Shown here: positions 1 through 10,145 of the stretch, one piece after another
Layout: the number at the start of each line of letters is the position of its first letter
Position numbering within the stretch: position 1 is the stretch's first letter
DNA from: Asterias rubens
Lineage: Eukaryota; Echinodermata; Asteroidea; Forcipulatida; Asteriidae
NCBI RefSeq assembly: GCF_902459465.1
Contig: NC_047070.1
Span: 6,746,554 to 6,810,553, forward strand
Length of the DNA stretch: 64,000 nucleotides
Direction of reading: 5' to 3'
Position numbers and translations under genes: made by a program
Notes under the pieces: model-generated
Databases searched by the model: none
What the model saw: only the letters and a program-made list of their open reading frames with translations
What the model was told of the DNA's origin: nothing

Positions 1-97
1 TTTTCTTAAACGATACAGAACTGTTGGTATGGGAAGACGAGTATGCTTGTTGGAAGCAAATCCGAGATAAATAGGAAGAAACTATAAATAAACATTC

Positions 98-300
98 ATT
101 TTGGTTTTACCAGTATACACCGATGAGTAGCACGGTATACTCAGTACTTACCCGAGCTCTGTGAAAAAAAAGTATCACAGGTTTATCTCGGGGTGTTGAA
201 CCCACGACCTTTGCATTTCTAGAGCAGTTTCATACCAACTAGACCACCGATATTTCCCGGTAGCTAGGGGAGGCAGTTCGAATCCTATGTTTTGGCAGCG
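98..300 (-). mobile_element. tRNA-derived SINE-like repeat
   Basis: On the minus strand a B-box-like GTTCAACACCCCGAG lies in the order of a degenerate tRNA, followed by a body ending TATACCGTGCTACTCATCGG. Related copies are at 29405-29625 and 34150-34350. Confidence 0.5.
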
Positions 301-627
301 GTGCCGCAACTCAACTGGATGTTAAATTTGCATTCTCCCCGATGCAAATTTCTAACATCTAAAACATAAATAGTAAACTTGCAGGTATCAACCATTGTGT
401 AAGTCTCTTTTGTGTGTGTGTGTGTGGGGGGGGGGGGTGTTGGCCCTGAGAGAGCCGGTTTAGTCTCGACGTTTCAAACAGTATACTCTGCTTGTCTTCA
501 GAAGAACACCACGAGATATTGTTGAACGACATCGAAAGTGGGAATGCAAACCACACATTGCGCCACCAGTCACATGGGAAACGATCCCCGTTAGAACTGA
601 TAAACCCCGGCCCATCATCAGGGGCCA

Positions 628-803
628 GGGGTGGATTTCACAAAGGTAGTCCTAGCTTAGGACTAGTCCTAGGCAATGCTAAGAGATAGGACTGGTCCTA
701 AGTTAGGACCAGTAACTCATCTTAACTTAGGACTGGTCCTATCTCTTAGCATTGCTTAGGACTAGTCCTAAGTTAGGACTACCTTTGTGAAATCCACCCC
801 TGG
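628..803. mobile_element. Palindromic element family D
   Basis: CAGGGGTGGATTTCACAAAG to CTTTGTGAAATCCACCCCTG, a near-perfect palindrome of TCCTAACTTAGGACTAG-type repeats. Confidence 0.8.
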
Positions 804-1230
804 TGTCCCGTAGGGGAATCTGTATCCCCTGAGATTCCGCTCCCCAGTATTGGTAAGTAACATTTTTGTACACAGGGGTAGGGGGGGGGGCAGAAACTCT
901 ACGGGACAGAATCTCCTGACACGCTGGTGTCACAGGGAATTCCGTCCGCCGGATATTATGTCTCCCCCCCCCCCCCTTTGGGAAATTAACGTAAGGAGGA
1001 AGATTCAAAAGAGGGCGCTACAGAGGAAGTTTGTTTTTGCCACATTCGGGGACAGAATTTCCGGTGGGCAGGAAATTCTGTCCTCCGGAGTTTCGGTCCC
1101 CCCGTATAGCAAATGTGTAGCTCCCTCCTTTGAATTATCCTCCCCAGCCCATGTCAATTTCCCATCGGGGGATGGAATCTCCGGGGGTACAGAATCTCCT
1201 GTCACACTGGTACTACAGGAACGTGACACA
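800..1230. repeat. GC-rich hairpin repeat block
   Basis: Repeated GGGACAGAATCTCCTGACAC and GTGTCACAGGGAATTCCGTC motifs and their complements (TCTGTCCTCCGGAG, GGGACAGAATTTCCGG) make several nested hairpins. A related TTCAAAAGAGGGCGCT segment recurs at about 46467 and 46910. Confidence 0.55.
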
Positions 1231-1951
1231 ATATGACAACTGAATGAAGATGATGTTGGACTTCTGCAAATGGGTTTCAAAATGTCCTTCTATACGATTG
1301 ATGAAGTAAACATTTATGTGTGCTGTGTCATTGAGGTCGCGTGTCTGATTGCGGCTACGTATTATATGCTCGATCACGTTTGGCCTTTGGAAAAATACCC
1401 TGGGTTGAAACATGGAGGAATCATCCTCCATGGTTGAAACGTGACAATTTCTGAGTTATCATCTTTTGATTGCAACAGCAAATTCTATAGTTTTCTTGCG
1501 TTTATATGGATATCAAGGAATGTAAAAAGAGTTGCCAATTGAACGGGAGGGTACACATTTTGGTAATTACTCCAGAAAAGTAATGGCCTTAGAAACGTAC
1601 TTTGTAAGAAGCACTGTAATCTGTTGATAATAGGGCTAAAACATTTACACAAACTTTTTTTAACATTTGCTTGCCATTGGGGTTGACCATATAGTTCATG
1701 AAAACGTTTTTTTGGTAAAATGTCATTAACCAATTGCGAAACCCATGTTGTCATCCCCAACCATTTAGGCCTATGGCCCAATACTTTTGCCCGTTACATC
1801 CACGACTCTGGTTGCCTTACTGCTGTCTTAGAATAATCACTTCTCTCTCGCAACAATAAACAGAACAAACAGTCCCGCGAGATGATGTGTCAATTAAAGC
1901 ATAGAGCAACCTTGCTCTATGATTAAAGCGATCCAAGACTTCAACAGGCAC

Positions 1952-1975
1952 GGGGGGGGGGGGGGGGGGGGGGGG
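1952..1975. repeat. G24 homopolymer
   Basis: An uninterrupted run of 24 G. Similar runs: about 427-437 (G), 23995-24013 (C19), 52424-52464 (two G runs), 56870-56885 (C). Such runs are error-prone in assembly. Confidence 0.9.
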
Positions 1976-2277
1976 TTGCGACCCTCGTCGTAAAACCACT
2001 AGTACAAATACATTGTACGGACAATCTTGATGTTCAATGCAAACCACAAATTTACGATGTCAAAAAACTGACGGCGGAAATTACCGTTTTGGGGCCCCTG
2101 GCTAATCAGACATTCAACAGTTCGGTTCTTCGTGGAGTTTGTCACGATTCCCTAATATTTGACTATCAGCACCAATGCAAACTCGCCACCTTTCTCTTTT
2201 TGTATTTGCGGAAAATTTGAAGAAACGCATGATCGCTCGTTGACATTGCAATTAGTGGCCCCGACATTGTGTGTGCC

Positions 2278-2960
2278 CTAAAGACAGTGGACACTGTTGG
2301 TAATAATTGTCAAAGACCAGTCTTTTCACTTGGTGTATCTTAACATTATGCATAACAAACCTGTGAAAACTTGAGCTTATTGGTCGTCGAAGTTGCGAGA
2401 TAATAATGAAAGAAAAAAAAACCCTGTCACACGAAGTTGTGTGCTTTCAGATGCTTGATTTCGTGACCTCAAATTCTAAATCTGAGGTCTCGAAATCAAA
2501 TTCGAGGAAAATTCACTTCCTTCTCGAAAACTACGTCACTTCAGAGGGAGCCGTTTCTCACAATGTTTTATACTATCATCAACCTCTCCCCAGAATAGTG
2601 AAAAACCAATTACAAATGTTGCATTGCATCGATGCCAGAACAAAAATGAATAAAACGCTCACTGAGCGATAAACTCCACACATGAAATTATAATATTATT
2701 TATTTCTCATCAAATTAATATTAAATTTCAGACAGAAATGTTATCTCAAGGGATTTTTCCCACTTCTGTAACGTTCCTTTAAAGGCTGAAGTATTTTATT
2801 ATTTGAGTGAGAAATTACCCGTTTCTCAAAAACTACCTCAGAGGAGCCGTTTCTCACAATATTTTAACAGCTCTCCGTTGCTCGTTATAGCCTATACCTG
2901 AGTTTTTATGCCAATAATAATTGATTTTGAGTAATTAACAATAATGTCCAGTGCCCTTAA
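2278..2960. mobile_element. MITE family A, composite copy
   Basis: The left terminus (AGACAGTGGACACTGTTGG) and right terminus (TGTCCAGTGCCCTTAA) are intact, but the 3' half of the element occurs twice (2520-2600 and 2815-2960), making it longer than the roughly 390 bp norm. It may be two overlapping insertions. Confidence 0.7.
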
Positions 2961-3047
2961 AGGCGAAAAACCCAGTTCTTTTATCTTCACAACAGTTCGA
3001 TTGGTGTACAAAATTATTTTTACCAGTGCCACAAAGATTGGACATGA

Positions 3048-3442
3048 CTAAAAGGCAGTGACCACTAGTGGTAATTACTAACAAATAATCATGTCAGCAT
3101 AAAAACTTACTTGGTAACAATCGAGAGCTATTGACAGTAAAAACATTGTGGGAAACGGCTCCCTCTGAATAACGCTATTTTCGAGAAAGAAGTAATTTTC
3201 CACTAAAATAAATTTGATTTTGAGACCTCAAAAATTAGATTTTGAGGTCCCGAAATCACTTAGCATCTGAAAGCACAACTTCGTTTGACAATGGTGTTTT
3301 TCTGCCATTATTATTTCGCAACTTCGACAAATTGAGTTCAAATTTTCACAGGTTTGTTATTTTATGCATAATTTTATGTTGAGATACTACCGAGTGAGAA
3401 GACTGGTCTTTGACAGTTATCAATGGTGCCCATTGTCTTTAA
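3048..3442. mobile_element. MITE family A copy
   Basis: Full length, with TAAAAGGCAGTGACCACT at one end and CCCATTGTCTTTAA at the other, and the internal GAGACCTCAAAAATTAGATT hairpin. Confidence 0.75.
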
Positions 3443-3848
3443 ATGCAAAGATTCAGTCACGATGGGGAAACCGTATATTATAGGTTGGAGTCAGAGTGGT
3501 TATGGCACTCAGGAGCGTTGTTACTACTGTCATCATCATGAAGCAGGGTTGAAATTATTATCCTCCGGACTTCACGTCACGTATGCAAAAAGTCAATAAA
3601 GAGAAAGTGTCTGGAAATTGAACCCTCCCCGCCCCCTCCAACGACAATTGTAACAACGTGATACTATCCCTGCATCTCATGTTTTTTTCAGTCTTTTTTT
3701 TTAAAAAAATCTCTCTTGGAATTATTTTGTCGAGTTCAAAACAGTGTTATTTTGGGGGTACATTCTGTATTATACTTCTGAGCCCGTATTCAAGTGACCA
3801 CGGCTTCAGTTTACCTCCACCTATTAAAAGTTCCTGTCTGTCCGATTC

Positions 3849-4023
3849 TGGCCCTTTTCGAAACCACGGCTTCGGCTTTGGATTCAGCTTGAGGTTCCGT
3901 CCTCTCGTGTGAAGCCCTGAGTGCAAACGCAAAGCAAGCTTTTAATTATATTGTCAAAACAACCGCGGGCCAGGCTTGCCTGAGCCGAATCCAAAGACGA
4001 AGCAATGGTTTCGAAAAGGGCCT
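3849..4023. mobile_element. Palindromic element directly upstream of MRPS18C
   Basis: GGCCCTTTTCGAAACCACGG and GGTTTCGAAAAGGGCC are inverted ends; GGCTTTGGATTCAGC pairs with GCCGAATCCAAAG. It ends 58 bp before the MRPS18C ATG. Related fragments lie at about 9915-9960 and 14410-14460. Confidence 0.75.
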
Positions 4024-4081
4024 AATATTGAACGAGGAATTTTCAATAGAGGGAGCTATCACTATCAAAAGTATTTTCAAG

Positions 4082-7000
4082 ATGGCAGCCCACATGGTTC
4101 GTCAAGTCCGTGGACTCTGCAGAATTTTTAACGTTTTAAAAGGAAACTGCGATGTTCCACTACAAAGAATTCGCCCCCATCGCTTGGTAGCTAATATTTT
4201 AAGTAAGTAAACATTTGAAGTCGGTACTTTTTCATTTATTTTGCATAAAAAACTCTTTAAAATCCTCCTTTACATGCCACCAGGGCACAATTTCATAGCG
4301 CTGCTTTAATTTAAAGGCAGTGCCAGTGGACACTACTATTGCCATTGGTAATTACTCAAAATATTTATTAATTAGCATAAATCCTTACTTGGTAACAAGT
4401 AATTGGGAGAGGTTGGTAGTATAAAACATTGTGAGAAACAGCGGACGAAACAGCTCCCTCTGAAGTGAAGTGGAGTAGTTTTCGAGAAACGAAAGAAGTA
4501 ATTTTCAACGAATTTGAGGATATTCTTCCGTATGGTGCCACCACTTTTTCATTCGATATGAAACAATATAATATATAATTCTAATTTACCTCGGTGTGAT
4601 ATCCCTTTTTGTAAAAATTAGTGAAAAAGTGGTGGCGCCATACGGAAAGTTATCCAAAGTTTCCATGTCACGCCACCACTTTTTCATTCGATATGAAATA
4701 GTATATTATCTAATTTACCTCGATGAGATATCCCTTTTTGTTAAAATAAGGGAATTGAAAAAGTGGTGGCGTAATACGGAAAGTTATCCAATAATGGTCC
4801 AAAGACTGTTGCTTTGATAATTATTAATGGCTAGTCAGGTCCTTGTTATTGTTATTTTTGTTCCTTGTCGTGTCCAAGTCCTCGTCTGTCACAGGGAAAT
4901 GTAGAAAAGCAGTATGCTTTGAAACCTTTGTAGTTATACCTGCATCCATGTTGGCTAGCATGTTATTTACACTCGATATTATCTTTGAAATTTCTATACA
5001 TGTTATTGTTGAATTATGTGGCATCCATCTTTCCATAATTATACTCATTGTTATTTGTTTCAACTGTATGTTTCATAGTGAGAAATAAATGTGGATTGAA
5101 TTGAATAATACTACTAAATAGGAAATATTTTGTTATCCTGCCACCAACTTTTCACTAAATTTTAGTACCAGAAGCAAAAGAAAAGAAAACGAATAGGCCT
5201 AGCTAGATGTTGTTTTTTTTTTTTAGAGCTACCGCTAGATACTAAATTTGTTTCATAACATTTAATAAAAATTGAAGAATTTGATCAAGCCAAATTTCTT
5301 GTTTTGTTGTAATGTAGGGTCAGGTGTTTCAGTTGAGTCCAGAAGTGGAATCCCATCTCTTACCTGTTTATCATCAAGAGGTTTGCATACGGATCCAGCC
5401 AAACAAGAACAGGAACCAGACCAAGTGCAGAGGTCCGATCATGTAAGTTAGGCTGTACCTAGTGTCTTAATATTACCCCCCGCACTAAAATAAGAAATGC
5501 CACCTTGTCCTCATTTTAACGATATTATGTTTACACTTCTAAATGGTTGTTACGCGTCTATGTACTCACACCTTCTAAGAACGTGTACCGGTACTTGTGT
5601 TACCAAAGGCAACATCAAAGAGGTGAGTTCCTGGCAAATTTTCTGAGGTGTCCAGGCATCGACCTAGCGGGCACACAATATTTTGCGAACAGTGTAGCTG
5701 TGTTCTGCTGACCGAGTGCTGATGATGCAACTGTAGAGGATTTCACCATATACGGCATGTGACTGTGTTAACAATGAAGTTCATTCATTCATTTTAATTC
5801 AGTTCTTTTTTTTGTCTCAGATCATTGCCCGGAGAGGCCCAATTCCAAATTACATTAAAAACAATATCATCTAAAAACTTGTAGGCGAGTCTGCGGCTAA
5901 TGCAAAATTTTGTTTGCGCGCTAAGTCGATGAATGGACACCTCAGAGTTTGTTGAGGAAATTTACCAGTAATCCTGAAACGAAAGTAATTGGGGTTGCAT
6001 TTTTTCTTATCTTCTCTAAACAGCCTGTAGCTGATCTAGATGATCCTTTCAAGGAGCCAGTTCAACCATGTATCCTCTGTCAGAATCAAGTTCCTCTTTC
6101 CTACAAGGTAATGTCAAACCATTGCTCAAAACTCGTTTATTCCGCCAGGCTTTTTACTAGACTTTTACGTGGCCTTTTGCCGACTGGTTTTATTTCTGTT
6201 AATTGATTTTAACTATTGTTCTCAGAATTTTCAGTGTAATCACCAGTTTTAAATCTGTTTAAATTATTGTTAATTTATCTGTATATTGTTGTAATGTGCA
6301 TCTGTACATATTTTTTATGAAACTTGCGCATAATAAATGAATAAATTATTATTATTATTATTAACGTCAAAAAATCATCCAGTTAAGCCCGATTCGTACT
6401 TCCTGCGAATGCGAGGGCGATATACAAATTTTCATCACAAAAAAAAACCCAGTTGAAATGTGTTCAACTCTTGCTAAACATTCACAGCAAAAACTGGGCT
6501 GTGACATCAAAATGTACTTTGCATTCGCATTCGCAGGAAGTATGAACCGGGCTTAGCTGTTTACATTCTAGCAATAAGTTGTGTTTATCTTTTACAACGA
6601 CCAACATATTACAAATGTTGGGCGACAGATTTCTTTTCATCGGCTGCCCCCAAACTATCGAATGAACTGCCATCTGACATTCAACACTCTCAATCCATTG
6701 ATATTTTTAAGCGAAAAGTAAAGACTTTTCTTTTTAATCTTGCTCTCAATTGTGCTCTTGGTTTAAAGACACTGGACACTATTGGTAATTGTCAAAGACC
6801 AATCTTCTCACTTGGTGTATCTCAACATATGCATAACAAAGCAAACCTGTGAAAATTTGAGCACAATTGGTCGTCGAAGTTGCAAGATAACAATGGAAGA
6901 AAAAACGCCCTTGCTTTATTTTGGGACCTCAAAATCTAATTCTGAGGTTTTGAAATCAAATTAAATATTTTAGTGGAAAATTACTTTTTTCTTGAAAACT

Positions 7001-8103
7001 ATGTTACTTCAGAGGGAGCCATTTCTCACAATGTTTTATACTATCAACAGCTCTTCATTGCTTGTTACCAAGTAAGTTTTTATGCCAGCAATTATTTTGA
7101 GTCATTACCAATAGTGTCCACTGTCTTTAGTAAAGACTAGTCTTGCTTTTAGTAGTGCTCATGGTTTAAAAAATTAAAATGGTACCTCAAATCTGCAGTT
7201 TGTCCAATCACCACTTTGTTTGTTTCCTCAGAATGTACAGTTACTTTCACAGTTTGTATCTCCGAACACTGGTAAGATTTATGGTCGACATATCACTAAA
7301 CTGTGCTCCTATCAGCAGAAACAGGTGTCTAAGGCCATCAAGAGAGCCAAACAGATGGGCAAGTACCATTTTAATATATTATTATTATATAATTATTTTG
7401 GTTTTACCCATATACACCGATGTGTATTTAGCCCTGTATACTCGGTACTTTCTCGAGCTCTGTCGGAAAAAAAGCACAGGCAGATTTCTGAGTATACAGT
7501 GCTAACACACACCGGTGTTTATGGGTAAAACCAAAATTATTATTCCTTATCGCCAATGTAAATTTCAATCTCTTAAATCGTTGCGGTACCCGCTGCTAAA
7601 ATGAAGGATTCAAACTAGATGACCCGTTCAAGGAGCCAGTTCAGCCATGTATCCTCCGTCAGAAACAAGGGCCACAACCATGACTTGAACTTTCGCGCAT
7701 TATGGCGCTTGTAGGAGGCTTAGTACACCCGTGTTAAAGTATTTTGATGCAATTCCATTTCAAATGCATCTTGTTTTTACATTATCACCTTCAACTGCTT
7801 ACTGCGTAATTTAAGAGCATCGATGTGTGACGTCAGATTTTCAGTCTAGGTTTTTGCTAACAATCTAAAGAATGCTTGCACCAAGACTAACAAAATATAA
7901 TAAGTGCACAAGCTTGAACTGTCTTCTTTCTTTCCCCTCCAGGTTTTATGCCATACATGTACAGAGAGACAGTCTTTCTCAAAGATCCCAACCTGTTTGA
8001 TATCAGATACACCGGGAACGTAGATATTGCGATGCAAGAACCCTCGGATCTCATCCAGCCCGAGATGCAAGATGCAGATAAAGAAAGTGATGATAAGAAG
8101 TGA
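4082..8103 (+). CDS. MRPS18C: Mitochondrial ribosomal protein S18C (bS18m family), 5 exons, 205 aa
   Basis: Exons 4082-4202, 5318-5442, 6024-6107, 7232-7358 and 7943-8103 join in frame (618 nt). The protein is a small-subunit component of the mitochondrial ribosome. Residues 1-80 are basic and Ser/Arg-rich, as in a mitochondrial targeting segment. The S18 core begins near [13 protein letters not shown] (Cys98, Cys101) and continues through [19 protein letters not shown] (Cys135) and [13 protein letters not shown], all typical of the S18C branch. The C-terminal tail (about 30 residues, acidic, ending DDKK) looks longer than in vertebrates. ATG 4082 has a good context (caagATGG); an in-frame extension upstream lacks an ATG. 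Intron phases are 1, 0, 0, 1. Introns 1-3 use GT-AG. Intron 4 must use a GC donor (7359 GCAAGT) to keep the conserved MGFMP junction. A palindromic repeat ends only about 60 bp before the ATG. Identification is strong; targeting is inferred. Confidence 0.93.
4311..4522. mobile_element. Truncated MITE family A copy in MRPS18C intron 1
   Basis: The left half (GGACACTACTATTGCCATTG ... GTAATTTTCAACGAATTTGA) is present and stops where a family F element begins at about 4523. Confidence 0.7.
4523..4790. mobile_element. Two tandem MITE family F copies in MRPS18C intron 1
   Basis: Each unit starts CCACCACTTTTTCATTCGAT and ends AAAAAGTGGTGGCG plus ATACGGAAAGTTATCC; the units run about 4526-4652 and 4653-4790. 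Confidence 0.75.
4813..5105 (+). mobile_element. Possible LINE 3' end
   Basis: The stretch ends in TTTCATAGTGAGAAATAAATGTGG then ATTGAATTGAATAATA, like the 3' UTR and short repeat tail of a non-LTR element. No RT motif is visible, so this is tentative. Confidence 0.3.
6110..6362 (+). mobile_element. LINE-like 3' end with (ATT)n tail in MRPS18C intron 3
   Basis: The tail reads [20 protein letters not shown] then a stop, followed by TTGTTGTAATGTGCATCTGT, AATAAATGAATAAA and (TTA)n. The layout (short ORF end, AT-rich 3' UTR, microsatellite tail) matches non-LTR 3' ends; family not assigned. Confidence 0.45.
6628..6765 (+). mobile_element. 3' remnant of a non-LTR retrotransposon ORF
   Basis: In one frame the bases read [20 protein letters not shown], then [13 protein letters not shown]. 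This is the typical C-terminal tail after the reverse transcriptase of CR1/L2/RTE-type elements (F-S-x-x-A-P-x-x-W/S-N-x-L-P ... FKxxLKTxLF). The rest of the ORF is absent, and a MITE follows directly. Confidence 0.7.
6763..7130. mobile_element. MITE family A copy in MRPS18C intron 3
   Basis: TTAAAGACACTGGACACTAT to GTGTCCACTGTCTTTAG. It is flanked by an imperfect direct repeat of about 45 bp (6714-6766 against 7129-7173) derived from the LINE remnant in which it sits. Confidence 0.8.
7376..7536. mobile_element. Palindromic element in MRPS18C intron 4
   Basis: ATTTTGGTTTTACCCATATA with CACCG at the left and CACCGGTGTTTATGGGTAAA with ACCAAAAT at the right are inverted ends. The interior TATACTCGGTACTTTCTCGA resembles the start of the SINE-like repeat at 98-300. 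It starts 17 bp after exon 4. Confidence 0.75.
7613..7668 (+). pseudogene. Decayed duplicate of MRPS18C exon 3 inside intron 4
   Basis: These about 55 bases match the middle of exon 3 (6036-6091) at most positions, encoding [14 protein letters not shown] again. The second cysteine codon of CxxC is changed to Arg, the reading then runs GPQP into a stop, and no flanking splice signals are kept. It lies after exon 4, out of order, so it cannot be a normal alternative exon. It is best read as a local duplication relic. Confidence 0.8.
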
Positions 8104-8147
8104 TGGCTTTGGGGAGGAGGGGAGAGGGGGACGTTGTGAGCTGAGCC

Positions 8148-8322
8148 CAATTTCATAGATATGCTTAAGCAGAGGATTATGCTTAGCAATTTTCTGCTAA
8201 GTGAAAATAAGCAGAATACCAGTCACATTTTGTACGTTTAAAATGGTATTTTAGCTGGTGACCTTATTCCAATAATAAGCTTAGTTTTGTTTTGTGCTTA
8301 AACAGATGAAATTGGAGCCAAT
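8148..8322. mobile_element. Palindromic element family C in the MRPS18C 3' region
   Basis: GAGCCCAATTTCATAGATAT and GCTTAAGCAG at the left; TTGTGCTTAAACAG and GAAATTGGAGCC at the right. It starts 45 bp after the stop codon, so it is likely part of the 3' UTR. Confidence 0.7.
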
Positions 8323-8884
8323 GAAAAAATAACTGGAATCTTTGTGTTTAATACAAAGAATGACGATCTTATGCCTGCTGTCTGGTGAATTAAAAATGGA
8401 GCACCTAAATTGTTCATGTGACAATCCTTTTACAAACAGGCCTCGACCAATCCCACTGAACCCTCCACTGGGCCAGCTCTCTTGACAGAGAAACAGAGTG
8501 AACTGATACTATAAACTATAGGCAGGAAATACCACATACTTTGTACAAAATTGTAAAGGAGGATTTATTGTTATTATTACCAATGTAAGACATTCTGTGT
8601 ATCCTTAAAACCAATGAAATTCATTAGTTTTTAATGAACCTTCATTTGACAGAAAAACCATGGGAAATAATACTTTAGTCTACTAATAGACTAGGGCAAG
8701 TTCTTTGTACAAAATTGTAAAGGAGGATTAAATTTTACTAATGTAAGAGATTATACTGTTTGGTCTTTAAATTGTTTTTTAAAAAACCGGTGTAAATATT
8801 GACTGTAGGCGAAAAACCTGGATGAATTTTTTTTTTATTATGAATTTTTATCAATGGGACAGGCCTAGGGAGCTACTAGAAGCA

Positions 8885-9268
8885 GAAACCACTGGACACT
8901 TTTGGTACTCAAAATATAATCAGCATAAAACTAAACTTGGTAACAATTAGCAATGGAGAGCTGTTGATAGTATAAAACATTGTGAAAACAGACTCCCTCC
9001 GGTGTAGCGTAGTTTTTGAGAAAGAGGTAATATCTCTCCTAAAAAAAAATTGAATCTAAAAGAGACTTCAGGCCTCAGGAGCCTTTTGTTCAGGCATCTA
9101 AAAGCAAACACAATGTGCAACAAGGTTTTTGTTTTCCTTTAAATATTTTCTTGCAAATTTTATGACCAATCGAACCCCAAAATTTGTTATTTTACGCAAA
9201 CTGAGAAACACCAAGTTAGAAATTGGTCTTTGACAATTACATGTACAAAAAGGTGTCCAGTGCCTTTA
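8885..9268. mobile_element. MITE family A copy at the outer end of the left fucosidase arm
   Basis: ACCACTGGACACTTTTGG to GGTGTCCAGTGCCTTTAG. It is paired with the fragment at 15374-15541 on the right arm, so it was inserted before the inverted duplication. Confidence 0.7.
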
Positions 9269-9592
9269 GGGCGAGGAACTATGTGCATGGACAAGAAAAA
9301 ATTACTATTTCTTTTGTGATACCAAGTGTAGATGGATTGCACAAGACGACATTGACCACCATCTTTGATGAAACTTGCATGCCTGAAAGGCTTTCATTGG
9401 CTGAGAGTTGTGTAATGAGTGTAGACGCGTGCACTATTGTTTATCTTCAAGTATGGCATTCCATGATGCTGTGTGCAATCCATCTATTATAGCCCTACTT
9501 AATTTCTCCTAACCAAAATTGGACTGCTCAAAATATTGATATTTAAATTTATGCCTAGGCAATTTTCAAAACCACAACATACAGATAGGAAC

Positions 9593-9764
9593 AGCGGTCG
9601 ATTTCCCAAAACTCTTCCTAACTTGAGACTAATCTTAGGAATTATGACGAGTCCCAACCCTGCACTGTAGCATGCAGACCTTAAGATTAATCCCAAGTTG
9701 GGACGAGTTACTCATCCTAACTTGAGATAAGACGAGTCCTAACTCTGTGAAATCGACCTCAGGT
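9593..9764. mobile_element. Palindromic element family D, left fucosidase arm only
   Basis: GGTCGATTTCCCAAAACTCT to AACTCTGTGAAATCGACCTC. The matching place in the right arm (about 14985-15000) is empty. Confidence 0.75.
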
Positions 9765-10145
9765 GACTTAGGCGATTTTGACACCCCCCCCCAGTGTTTT
9801 CGTCCTCCATTGTAAATTAACATCACCATATTGTGGGGGGGGGGGGTTCAGAATCACATCAACACTGGTTTGGGTCCCAAGCGCCTGATGAAAAATACCC
9901 CTAAATATTACTGATGGAGCCCAAGCTGAACCCGTGGTTTTGAAAAGAGGTGCTCGGAAGTTTTAACCATAAAAGAATGCACACCACTTCAAAAATATTA
10001 CTTTGTATAATAAAAGAAAGAATAGTTTTTTTAACTCAACAAATTCCAGTTTGAAAAAGACATTTACATCTGATGCAGTGTCACAATGTCAATATAAGGT
10101 TGAATAAGTTCAAAGCTATTCAGTCAAGGTTTTCCAGGAATTTTA

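Larger units (their letters stand above)
1..4081. other. Gene-free left flank
   Basis: No coding exon supported. It holds a SINE-like repeat, a family D palindrome, hairpin repeats, two family A MITEs and the palindrome next to MRPS18C. The stretch 1240-2270 shows only a G24 run and a fragment (about 1563-1636) that recurs near 39270 and 63840. Confidence 0.7.
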
